From positions 248,001 to 312,000 of the forward strand of contig NZ_BBQI01000090.1 in the NCBI RefSeq assembly GCF_001652915.1: 64,000 bases of DNA. Direction: 5' to 3'. The notes under the pieces are model-generated. The model was not told where the DNA came from, ran no database searches, and was given only the letters and a program-made list of their open reading frames with translations. Both the position numbers and the translations under genes were made by a program. Numbering within the stretch: the stretch's first letter is position 1; every line of letters begins with the position of its first letter. Of the stretch, positions 23,588 through 31,575 are shown piece after piece. This DNA comes from Cupriavidus sp. D384. Lineage in GTDB: Bacteria; Pseudomonadota; Gammaproteobacteria; Burkholderiales; Burkholderiaceae.

Positions 23588-24004
23588 TCAGCCCGGAAGC
23601 GCCACGTCGGCGCGTTCCTCGACCAGGCTCTTGAGCTTCTGGCTGGCGTGGAACGTCACCACACGGCGCGCGGTGATCGGAATGATCTCGCCCGTCTTGG
23701 GGTTGCGGCCGGGACGTTGCGCCTTGTCGCGCAACTGGAAGTTGCCGAAGCCGGACAGCTTCACGCTATCGCCCTTTTCCAGGGCTTCGCGAATCACGTC
23801 GAAGAAAGCTTCGACCATGTCCTTCGATTCGCGCTTGTTCAGGCCAACCTGGTCGAACAGCATTTCTGCGAGTTCGGCCTTGGTCAGCGTAGGCACCTCG
23901 GTAGCGCGGGCTTCCGGCGATGCATCGTCGAAGGAGGCAGCGTGCCGGTCGCTTGCCTCGCCCAGGTCTGCAGCATTCATGGAAATCGCGTCTCGATCGT
24001 TCAT
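23588..24004 (-). CDS. ihfA: Integration host factor alpha subunit
   Basis: 138 residues. The DNA-bending HU/IHF fold starts near residue 39 (TLTKAELAEMLFDQVGLNKRES) and includes the beta-arm GRNPKTGEIIPITARRVVTFHASQKLK. The N-terminal 38 residues (MNDRDAISMNAADLGEASDR and on) are an acidic extension absent from the 99-residue E. coli protein. An internal start is possible but no methionine lies at the core boundary. It pairs with IHF-beta, encoded elsewhere. It follows pheT on the same strand, 75 bases on, as in other proteobacteria. Confidence 0.93.
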   Translation of the reverse strand: MNDRDAISMNAADLGEASDRHAASFDDASPEARATEVPTLTKAELAEMLFDQVGLNKRESKDMVEAFFDVIREALEKGDSVKLSGFGNFQLRDKAQRPGRNPKTGEIIPITARRVVTFHASQKLKSLVEERADVALPG

Positions 24005-24079
24005 CCTTGATCGCTCTCTTGCATCTGTCTGGCGATCCGCCCGGGAGCTGTGCCCGGGCGCTCCAACTGCGATGGTGGC

Positions 24080-26527
24080 TTAACCGCGCAGACGGGCTTC
24101 GAAGCCCGCTGTCAGCGCGTCGACCATGCAACGCACCGCGCTGTCGACTGTCTCGTCCTGGAGGGTCGCCCCAGTATCTTGCAAGGTTACCCGGAAGGCA
24201 AGACTTTTCTCATCAGCGCCAATTGACGCCGACGCCGCCTTGGGACGGAACTCGTCGAACAGTACCAGGCTCTGGACAAAGTGGCCCGAGCCGGCCTTGT
24301 CCAGCGCCGCGCGCATGGCATCGATCATGTCCTGTACGCGAACCTGCTGCTTGACCACCACCGCCAGGTCACGCACTGCCGCCGGGAACTTGGAAATCTC
24401 CGTGTAGACCGGCAGGCCGACGTCGCGCAGCGCATCCAGTTCCAGCTCGAACACCACGGGTGCGTTGGTCAGCTCGTACTCCTGCAGCCAGCGCGGGTGA
24501 ACTTCACCCACCACGCCGACGGGCTTGCCGTCGACGATCACGCGGGCGGCGCGGCCCGGGTGCAGCGCGGGGTGTGCTACCGGCTCGAAGCGCGGCGTGC
24601 GCGGGTGGAACAGTGCCTCCACATCGCCCTTGACGTCGAAGTAGTCCACCGGGCGCGTTGCCACGCCCCACTGTTCTTCGAACGCAGGACCGTAGGCGAT
24701 GCCAGCCGCCATCATCGGCTGGCGGTAGCCGGCCACGGTCAGGCCGCCATCGGCCACGCTGGCGTCGCGATGGAACACGCGGCCCACCTCGAACAGGCGC
24801 ACGCGCGCAGCCTTGCGGTTAAGGTTGTAGCGAACCTTGTCCACCAGGCCGCCGATCAGCGTGGAACGCATCACTGCCAGCTGGCTGGCGATGGGGTTCA
24901 GCAGGCGGATCGGGTTGTCGTTGGCGGCAAAGTCGCGCTCCCACTGCTCTTCCACGAAGGCGAAGTTGATCACCTCGTTGAAGTCGCGGGCGGCCAGCGC
25001 GTGGCGCACCACGTGCTGCGAGCGGCGCCCCTCGTTGGTCGGGCGCATTTCACTTTCGGCGATCGGCGGACGCGCCACGATGCGCTCGAAACCGTAGATC
25101 CGCGCCACTTCCTCGATCAGGTCTTCCTCGATCTCGATGTCGAAGCGGTAGCTCGGCGGCGTCACCTCGAACACCTCGCCATCAGCGCCCTGCGAACGCG
25201 TGAACGGCAGGTTCAAGCGCTGGAACACATCGGCAATTTCCGCCGACGACAGTTCGATACCGAGCACGCGCTCGGCACGCGCCACGCGCAGGGCCACTGG
25301 CTTGCGCTGCGGCAGGTTGACGATCTGGTCATCGACCGGTCCGGCCTGGCCGCCGCAGATTTCAAGAATCAGCGCGCTGATGCGTTCGATATGTTCGACG
25401 GTGGTGGCGTAGTCCACGCCGCGCTCGAACCGATGCGCGGCATCGGTCGAGAAGTTGTAGCGGCGCGCACGGCCCTGGATGGCATTGGGCCACCAGAATG
25501 CGGCTTCCAGATAGATATTCGTGGTGTCCAGCGACACGGCGGTGCTGTCGCCGCCCATGATACCGGCCAGGCTTTCGATTTCCTTGTCGTCGGAGATCAC
25601 GCCAACCTGCTCGTCCACCTCGACGGTGTTGCCGTTCAGCAGCTTGAGCTGTTCGCCCTTGCGGCCCCAGCGCACGTCCAGCCCGCCATGGATCTTGTCC
25701 AGGTCGAACACGTGCGACGGACGGCCCAGTTCCAGCATCACGAAGTTCGAGATGTCGACCAGCGCCGAGATGCTGCGCTGCCCCGAGCGCTCCAGGCGCT
25801 GGACCATCCAGGCCGGCGTGGCTGCACGGGCGTTCACGCCGCGGATGATACGACCCGAGAAACGGCCGCACAGGTCGGGCGCCGAGATCTTGACCGGCAG
25901 CTTGTCCTGCAGCGTCACGGCCACCGGCGACATGTCCGGCAGCGTCAGCGCGGCACCGGTCAGCGCCGATACTTCGCGCGCCACGCCATGAATCGACAGG
26001 CAGTCCGCCTTGTTCGGCGTCAGCTTGATCGTGAATACCTGGTCGTCAAGGTCCAGGTACTGGCGGATGTCCTGGCCTACCGGCGCGTCGTCCGGCAGCA
26101 CCAGCAGGCCGCCGTGGTCTTCCGACAGCTTCAATTCGCGGGCCGAGCACAGCATGCCGAAGCTGTCGACGCCACGGAGCTTGCCCACCTTGATTTCGAA
26201 CGGCTTGCCACCCTCTTCGGCCGGCGGCAGCACGGCACCCACCAGCGCGCAAGGCACCTTGATGCCCGGCTTCACGTTGGGCGCGCCGCACACGATTTGC
26301 AGCGTCTCGCCGGTACCGGCATCGACCTGGCAAACGTTCAGGCGGTCGGCATTGGGATGGCGTTCGGTCGCCAGCACGCTGGCCACCACGATCTTGTTGA
26401 ACGGCGGCGCAACCGGGCCAACCTCTTCCACTTCGAGACCGGCCATGGTCAGGCTGTGCGACAGCGCGTCGGTCGAGATCTTTTCAGGATTGGCGAATGT
26501 GCGAAGCCAGGATTCCGAGAATTGCAT
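24080..26527 (-). CDS. pheT: Phenylalanyl-tRNA synthetase beta subunit
   Basis: 815 residues, the usual size. It forms the alpha2-beta2 enzyme that charges tRNA-Phe. In order: an N-terminal EMAP/tRNA-binding-like domain (VVASVLATERHPNADRLNVCQVD, residues about 47-70), B3/B4 editing domain in the middle, B5 domain near 410-480, a catalytic-like core, and the C-terminal anticodon-binding FDX-ACB domain (YTEISKFPAAVRDLAVVVKQ near 715). It lies 66 bases downstream of pheS. Confidence 0.97.
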   Translation of the reverse strand: MQFSESWLRTFANPEKISTDALSHSLTMAGLEVEEVGPVAPPFNKIVVASVLATERHPNADRLNVCQVDAGTGETLQIVCGAPNVKPGIKVPCALVGAVLPPAEEGGKPFEIKVGKLRGVDSFGMLCSARELKLSEDHGGLLVLPDDAPVGQDIRQYLDLDDQVFTIKLTPNKADCLSIHGVAREVSALTGAALTLPDMSPVAVTLQDKLPVKISAPDLCGRFSGRIIRGVNARAATPAWMVQRLERSGQRSISALVDISNFVMLELGRPSHVFDLDKIHGGLDVRWGRKGEQLKLLNGNTVEVDEQVGVISDDKEIESLAGIMGGDSTAVSLDTTNIYLEAAFWWPNAIQGRARRYNFSTDAAHRFERGVDYATTVEHIERISALILEICGGQAGPVDDQIVNLPQRKPVALRVARAERVLGIELSSAEIADVFQRLNLPFTRSQGADGEVFEVTPPSYRFDIEIEEDLIEEVARIYGFERIVARPPIAESEMRPTNEGRRSQHVVRHALAARDFNEVINFAFVEEQWERDFAANDNPIRLLNPIASQLAVMRSTLIGGLVDKVRYNLNRKAARVRLFEVGRVFHRDASVADGGLTVAGYRQPMMAAGIAYGPAFEEQWGVATRPVDYFDVKGDVEALFHPRTPRFEPVAHPALHPGRAARVIVDGKPVGVVGEVHPRWLQEYELTNAPVVFELELDALRDVGLPVYTEISKFPAAVRDLAVVVKQQVRVQDMIDAMRAALDKAGSGHFVQSLVLFDEFRPKAASASIGADEKSLAFRVTLQDTGATLQDETVDSAVRCMVDALTAGFEARLRG

Positions 26528-26593
26528 GGCGCTTCTGATCCGGTAGGTATTCTGTGATGTCTTTGACGATATGCAGGCAGCGGGCTGCGGCGA

Positions 26594-27625
26594 TCAGGCG
26601 AACTGGCGCAGGAAGCGCACGTCGCCCTCGAAGAACAGGCGCAGGTCGTTGATGCCATAGCGCAGCATCGTCAGGCGCTCCAGGCCGGAGCCGAACGCGA
26701 AGCCGATGTAGCGCTCGGGGTCCAGGCCCATGTTGCGCAGCACGTTCGGGTGTACCTGGCCCGAGCCGGAAATCTCCAGCCACTTGCCATTGCCGAACGC
26801 CATGTCGATTTCGGCCGACGGCTCGGTGAACGGGAAGTACGACGGGCGGAAGCGCACCTGGATATCGTCGCGCTCGAAAAACTTGCGCAGGAAATCGGTG
26901 TAGACGCCCTTCAGGTCGGCAAAGCTCACGTCCTCGCCAATCCACAGCCCTTCCACTTGGTTGAACATCGGCGAGTGCGTGGCGTCGCTGTCCACGCGAT
27001 AGGTGCGGCCCGGGCAGATCACCTTGATCGGCGGCATTGCCTTGCCGGCGTACTTCTGCACGTGCATGCGGGCATAGCGCACCTGCATCGGGCTGGTGTG
27101 GGTACGCAGCAGCAGGAGCTTGTCATCGCTGTCGCGGCCGTCCACGTAGAACGTATCCTGCATCGAACGCGCCGGATGGTTGTCCGGGTTGTTCAGCGCG
27201 GTGAAGTTCATCCAGTCGGTTTCGATCTCGGGGCCATCGGCCACGTCGAAGCCAATCGAGCCGAAGATCTGCTCGACGCGCTCCCACGTCCGCATCACCG
27301 GGTGTACGCTGCCGCGCGCCACGGCGCGGCCAGGCAGCGTCACGTCGATGGCCTCGGCGGCCAGGCGCGCGTTCATCAGCGCATCGGCCAGCGCCTGGCG
27401 GCGCGCCTGCAGCGCACCCTCCACCTGCTGCTTGACCTGGTTGATGCGGGCGCCCTCGGTCTTGCGGGCCTCCGGGTCCAGCTTGCCGAGACCCTTCAGC
27501 AGTTCGGTCAGCGCGCCGGTCTTGCCCAGGAAGCGGGCCTTCTCGTTTTCCAGCGTGGCGTTGTCGTTGGCGGCAGCGAAGGCGGCCTGTGCGTCGGCGA
27601 CGATTTGATCCAGATCCAGGGACAT
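26594..27625 (-). CDS. pheS: Phenylalanyl-tRNA synthetase alpha subunit
   Basis: 343 residues from the ATG at 27625 (MSLDLDQIVADAQAA), the normal N-terminal coiled coil. The frame is open 41 more codons upstream, but that part contains a DNA repeat and is not family-like. Class II motifs: motif 1 near VHPVMRTWERVEQIF (about 115-135), motif 2 FRPSYFPFTEPSAEID (about 265), motif 3 GFAFGSGLERLTMLRYG (about 310). It catalyses formation of Phe-tRNA. Confidence 0.97.
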   Translation of the reverse strand: MSLDLDQIVADAQAAFAAANDNATLENEKARFLGKTGALTELLKGLGKLDPEARKTEGARINQVKQQVEGALQARRQALADALMNARLAAEAIDVTLPGRAVARGSVHPVMRTWERVEQIFGSIGFDVADGPEIETDWMNFTALNNPDNHPARSMQDTFYVDGRDSDDKLLLLRTHTSPMQVRYARMHVQKYAGKAMPPIKVICPGRTYRVDSDATHSPMFNQVEGLWIGEDVSFADLKGVYTDFLRKFFERDDIQVRFRPSYFPFTEPSAEIDMAFGNGKWLEISGSGQVHPNVLRNMGLDPERYIGFAFGSGLERLTMLRYGINDLRLFFEGDVRFLRQFA

Positions 27626-27693
27626 GACGGCTATACGTGGACGGTACGTGGATGGTGCATAGAAAGGTTTGGCACTGCCGCCGGGAGCGATAC

Positions 27694-27725
27694 GCGATAT
27701 GCAGTAGGTGCGATATGCAGTAGAT
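27694..27725. repeat. 16-base tandem repeat in the pheS leader
   Basis: Two units, GCGATATGCAGTAGGT and GCGATATGCAGTAGAT, differ at one base. They lie between the rplT terminator and the pheS start. No pairing or leader peptide that would make a classic attenuator is evident. Confidence 0.75.
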
Positions 27726-27796
27726 CGTACGCGGCGATGCATTGTCATTTCGGATGCGGTGCCGGCCTCGGGAAGCCCGCGTTCGGCACGGCATTC

Positions 27797-27832
27797 GAAA
27801 TGAAAACGGGGCTCGGTGAGGAGCCCCGTTTC
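27797..27832 (-). terminator. Terminator after rplT, ahead of pheS
   Basis: On the minus strand, GAAACGGGGCTC / GAGCCCCGTTTT with a six-base loop, followed by CATTTCG. It separates the translation-factor/ribosomal-protein operon from pheST and may be partly read through. Confidence 0.75.
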
Positions 27833-27890
27833 AGCAGACCTTGCGGTCGGTGCTTGCCCGGAAGCGCGTTACGCGCTTCCCGAACGGCCA

Positions 27891-28247
27891 TCAGGCAACG
27901 GTGGCTTTCACCTGGTTGACGATGGCGGCAAAGGCAGGCTTGTCATGGATGGCCATGTCCGACAGCACCTTGCGGTCCAGTTCAATCGAAGCCTTCTTCA
28001 GGCCGTTCATGAACACGCTGTAGGTCATGCCATGCTCACGCGTCGCGGCATTGATACGTGCAATCCACAGCGCGCGGAACACACGCTTCTTGTTGCGACG
28101 ATCGCGGTACGCGTACTGGCCAGCACGCATGACCGCCTGCTTGGCGATACGGTAGACATTATTGCGACGGCCGCGGTAACCCTTGGCAGCGTCGATAACC
28201 TTCTTGTGACGGGCCCGTGCAGTGACCCCACGCTTGACTCGAGGCAT
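27891..28247 (-). CDS. rplT: Ribosomal protein L20
   Basis: 118 residues, starting [17 protein letters not shown]. Highly basic; [31 protein letters not shown] is typical. It is part of the large subunit, is needed early in assembly, and in many bacteria represses its own operon by binding the mRNA. It follows rpmI by 28 bases. Confidence 0.98.
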
Positions 28248-28275
28248 GTAATACTCCTTTCGTTATCGTTTGGGG

Positions 28276-28473
28276 TTATGCGTAAGGCATCATCGCGCGA
28301 ACCGACTTCAGGTTCGTCTCATGGACGTCCTGGGTGCCGCGCAGTTGACGCTTGTTCTTGGTGGTCTTCTTCGTCAGGATGTGACGCTTGAAGGCCTGGC
28401 CGCGCTTGAACGAACCGTTCGGGCGCGCCGTAAAGCGCTTGGAGGCGCTTTTCTTGGTCTTCATCTTAGGCAT
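28276..28473 (-). CDS. rpmI: Ribosomal protein L35
   Basis: 65 residues from the ATG at 28473 (MPKMKTKKSASKRFTARPNG). The longer open frame upstream is not family-like. Basic and lysine-rich, as usual for L35. It lies between infC and rplT in the conserved operon. Confidence 0.97.
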   Translation of the reverse strand: MPKMKTKKSASKRFTARPNGSFKRGQAFKRHILTKKTTKNKRQLRGTQDVHETNLKSVRAMMPYA

Positions 28474-28653
28474 GAAAAACTCCAGCTCTATGACATGCAT
28501 GCAGGTGGATGACTGTCGCCATCGCTTGCAAGACCCGCATTCACTTGTTTTTGTACGCGGCACCGGGGCGCGAACCCCGTACACCTCGCACGATTTCCGC
28601 ACAGGGCAACGCCGGGATACCCCCGGCATCCCGGCCGTCGCCTCGCGCAGGAA

Positions 28654-29175
28654 TTACTTCTTCTTCTTGGGAGCCAGCACCATCACCATCTGGCGACCTT
28701 CCATCTTCGGCATCTGCTCGACCTGACCCAGTTCTTCCAGGTCAGCCTTCAGACGCTCGAGCATGCGCGCGCCAATTTCCTGGTGGGCCATCTCACGACC
28801 GCGGAAACGCAGCGTGATCTTGGTCTTATCCCCATCCTCCAGGAAGCGTCGCAGGTTGCGCAGCTTGACGTTGTAGTCGCCATCATCCGTGCCAGGACGG
28901 AATTTCACTTCCTTGACCTGGATGATCTTCTGCTTGAGCTTGGCCTCATGGGCGCGCTTGGCTTCCTCGTACTTGAACTTGCCGTAGTCCATGATGCGGG
29001 CCACGGGAGGAGCCGCGTTAGGCGCGATCTCCACCAGATCCAAGTCCTTCTCCTCGGCCATGCGCAGTGCGTCCATGAACTTGACGATGCCGAGCTGCTC
29101 GTTATCAACCCCTACCAGGCGCAGCTCAGGCGCGCTGATTTCCCGGTTGATACGGTGACCTTTGTCTGTAGCGAT
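28654..29175 (-). CDS. infC: Translation initiation factor IF-3 with ATC start codon
   Basis: 173 residues if it starts at the ATC codon at 29175, which gives the full N-terminal domain (IATDKGHRINREISAPELRL). GAGG lies about 11 bases upstream. The first ATG is only at 29076 and would remove 33 residues of the conserved N-domain. IF-3 checks initiator tRNA and rejects rare start codons; genes for it commonly start with ATT, ATC or ATA, so the protein limits its own synthesis. The C-domain ends QMVMVLAPKKKK. It lies 47 bases after thrS. Confidence 0.95.
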   Translation of the reverse strand: MATDKGHRINREISAPELRLVGVDNEQLGIVKFMDALRMAEEKDLDLVEIAPNAAPPVARIMDYGKFKYEEAKRAHEAKLKQKIIQVKEVKFRPGTDDGDYNVKLRNLRRFLEDGDKTKITLRFRGREMAHQEIGARMLERLKADLEELGQVEQMPKMEGRQMVMVLAPKKKK

Positions 29176-29222
29176 GTTCCGTTACCTCAAGAAGACAAAA
29201 AAACAAGCCGTGCTTCACACCC

Positions 29223-31133
29223 TCAGGCTTTGCTGGCAACGTCGTTCTGAAGACGTTCCACAAACGCGGAAACGGGCATGACACCCAGATCCGCGTTGCC
29301 ACGGGCACGCACGGCCACTTGATTGGCGTCCCGCTCCTTGTCGCCTACCACTAACAGGTAGGGAATCTTCTGGAGCGAGTGCTCGCGGATTTTATACGTA
29401 ATTTTCTCGTTACGCAAATCCGCCTTGGCCCTAAACCCTTGTTTTTGCAAGAGTTGCACGACGCTTTCGGCATATTCCGACTGCGATTCGGCGATATTCA
29501 TGACCACAACCTGCTCCGGAGCCAGCCAGGCGGGCAGCGCACCCGCATGATTTTCCAGCAGGATGCCCAGGAAGCGCTCGAACGAACCGAGGATTGCGCG
29601 GTGCAGCATGACCGGACGCTTCCGGCCATTGTCGTCCGCAACGTATTCGGCACCCAGGCGTTCCGGCAGCACCAGGTCAAGCTGCAGCGTACCGCACTGC
29701 CACGAACGGCCGATCGCGTCCTTGATGTGGTACTCGACCTTCGGGCCGTAGAAGGCACCCTCGCCCGGCAGTTCTTCCCACTCCACGCCGCAGGCACGCA
29801 GCGCCAGGCGCAGGCCGTCTTCGGCGTGATCCCACACGGCATCCGAGCCGGCGCGCTTTTCAGGGCGCAGCGACAGCTTGACCTTGACGTCCTTGAAGCC
29901 GAAGTCGTCATACACCGAGAACGCGAGTTCGTTGAACGCCTTCGCTTCCTCGACGATCTGCTCTTCCGTGCAGAAGATGTGCGCATCATCCTGCACAAAT
30001 CCGCGCACACGCATCAGGCCATGCAGCGCGCCGGACGGCTCGTTGCGGTGGCACGAGCCGAATTCGGCAAAGCGCAGCGGCAGGTCGCGATACGAACGCA
30101 GGCCATGATTGAAGATCTGGACATGTCCCGGGCAGTTCATCGGCTTGATCGCGTAGTCGCGCTTTTCCGATTCCGTGACGAACATGTTTTCCTTGTAGTT
30201 CTCCCAGTGGCCAGACTTTTCCCAAAGAGAACGATCCATCACCTGCGGCGTGCGCACTTCCTGATAGCCAGCTTCCGTCAGACGGCCGCGCATATATTGC
30301 TCGACGGCCTGCCAGACGCTCCAGCCCTTCGGGTGCCAGAACACCATGCCGGGCGCTTCTTCCTGCAGATGAAACAGGTCCAGCGTCTTGCCCAGGCGGC
30401 GGTGGTCGCGCTTCTCGGCCTCCTCCAGCATCGTCAGGTACGCTTCCTGGTCTTCCTTCCTGGCCCAGGCCGTGCCGTAGATGCGCTGAAGCATCTCGTT
30501 GTTCGAGTCGCCGCGCCAGTAGGCGCCGGCCACCTTCATCAGCTTGAAGACTTTCAGCTTGCCCGTCGACGGCACGTGCGGGCCGCGGCACAGATCGACA
30601 AAACTGCCTTCGCGATACAGGCCGATTTCCTGGTCGGCCGGGATCGAACCAATGATCTCGGCCTTGTACTTCTCGCCCATCGATTCGAACAGCGCCACCG
30701 CCTCGTCGCGATTCCACACTTCGCGCGTGACCTTCTCATCCTTGCGGGCCAGCTCCGTCATCTTCTTCTCGATGGCGGCGAGATCCTCGGGCGTGAAAGG
30801 ACGCTTGTAGGAAAAGTCGTAGTAGAAGCCGTTCTCGATGACCGGGCCGATCGTAACCTGCGCATCCGGGAACAATTCCTTGACCGCGTAGGCCAGCAAG
30901 TGGGCAGTCGAGTGACGGATGACGTCGACGCCATCGGCGTCCTTGTCCGTGACGATAGCCAGCGAAGCGTCCTGGTCGATCGTGTAGCTCGTATCGACCA
31001 TGCGACCGTCGACCTTGCCGGCGAGCGCCGCCTTGGCCAGGCCCGAGCCGATGCTCTGCGCCACTTCGGCCACCGTGACGGGACCGGGGTATTCGCGACG
31101 GGAACCGTCCGGCAGCGTGATTGCGATCATCAT
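29223..31133 (-). CDS. thrS: Threonyl-tRNA synthetase
   Basis: 636 residues from the ATG at 31133 (or 635 from the adjacent ATG at 31130), behind AAGAGG. The order is the TGS domain (IAITLPDGSRREYPGPVTVAEVA, residues 1-62), the SAD editing domain with HSTAHLLAYAVK near 73-84, the class II catalytic core (motif 2 FGSCHRNEPSGALHGLMRVRGF near 365, motif 3 RAILGSFERFLGIL near 510) and the anticodon-binding domain (about 535-636). It charges tRNA-Thr in the cytoplasm. Confidence 0.97.
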   Translation of the reverse strand: MMIAITLPDGSRREYPGPVTVAEVAQSIGSGLAKAALAGKVDGRMVDTSYTIDQDASLAIVTDKDADGVDVIRHSTAHLLAYAVKELFPDAQVTIGPVIENGFYYDFSYKRPFTPEDLAAIEKKMTELARKDEKVTREVWNRDEAVALFESMGEKYKAEIIGSIPADQEIGLYREGSFVDLCRGPHVPSTGKLKVFKLMKVAGAYWRGDSNNEMLQRIYGTAWARKEDQEAYLTMLEEAEKRDHRRLGKTLDLFHLQEEAPGMVFWHPKGWSVWQAVEQYMRGRLTEAGYQEVRTPQVMDRSLWEKSGHWENYKENMFVTESEKRDYAIKPMNCPGHVQIFNHGLRSYRDLPLRFAEFGSCHRNEPSGALHGLMRVRGFVQDDAHIFCTEEQIVEEAKAFNELAFSVYDDFGFKDVKVKLSLRPEKRAGSDAVWDHAEDGLRLALRACGVEWEELPGEGAFYGPKVEYHIKDAIGRSWQCGTLQLDLVLPERLGAEYVADDNGRKRPVMLHRAILGSFERFLGILLENHAGALPAWLAPEQVVVMNIAESQSEYAESVVQLLQKQGFRAKADLRNEKITYKIREHSLQKIPYLLVVGDKERDANQVAVRARGNADLGVMPVSAFVERLQNDVASKA

Positions 31134-31477
31134 TGCACCTCTTGTGGATTCCACCGCGCCGGCGTCTCGGTGCCTGGCGGGAGGACAAAGCAACTTTTGT
31201 GGCGCCGAGCCACCCGATGCGGCGCACGCGCGCATCGAACAACACCGGCAACGGAAATCTCTCGGACTGACCCGCACCCGAAACCGGGCGACGCGGCAGC
31301 TTAGCAGCACGCTGGCAAACGACAGACGAAAAAAAACGCGGCCAAGGCCGCGTTTTTCTGTGTTTCCCCGCATCCTGCACGGGTCGAAGGCGCACCTCGA
31401 CTACTGTCGCTAACCAGCGGTAGTAGTTCGAGTTGTCATGTTCATAGTGCGCTTCCGGCGTTGTACTGCATGTTCGT
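31134..31477. other. thrS leader region
   Basis: About 344 bases between tRNA-Val and thrS. It contains the terminator-type hairpin at 31332-31357. The last 200 bases form the thrS leader; a small inverted element (ACAAA-GCAACT-TTTGT) near the middle is the only structure noticed, and no known riboswitch was recognised. Confidence 0.4.
31332..31357 (-). terminator. Terminator between tRNA-Val and thrS
   Basis: Perfect 12-base stem AAAAACGCGGCC / GGCCGCGTTTTT with a two-base core loop (AA). T-runs exist on both strands, eight T on the minus strand. Confidence 0.85.
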
Positions 31478-31553
31478 TGGTAGGCTCGATTGGACTCGAA
31501 CCAACGACCCCCACCATGTCAAGGTGGTGCTCTAACCAGCTGAGCTACGAGCC
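31478..31553 (-). tRNA. tRNA-Val(GAC)
   Basis: 76 bases with CCA encoded. Acceptor stem GGCTCGT / ATCGAGCC-type pairing, D-loop AGCTGGTT, anticodon stem CCACC/GGTGG with loop TTGACAT (anticodon GAC, reads GUC/GUU), and GGTTCGAGTCC in the T-arm. Confidence 0.95.
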
Positions 31554-31575
31554 TAGCGAAGCGCAGAGTATAACC

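Noticed and set aside
24281..26557. 758-codon plus-strand open frame
   Set aside because: Antisense shadow of pheT; no domain signal.
29076..29175. ATG at 29076 considered as the infC start
   Set aside because: It would remove 33 residues that match the conserved IF-3 N-domain; ATC starts are known for this gene.
31134..31331. thrS leader considered for a T-box
   Set aside because: No T-box sequence or specifier-loop layout; T-boxes are also not expected in this group.
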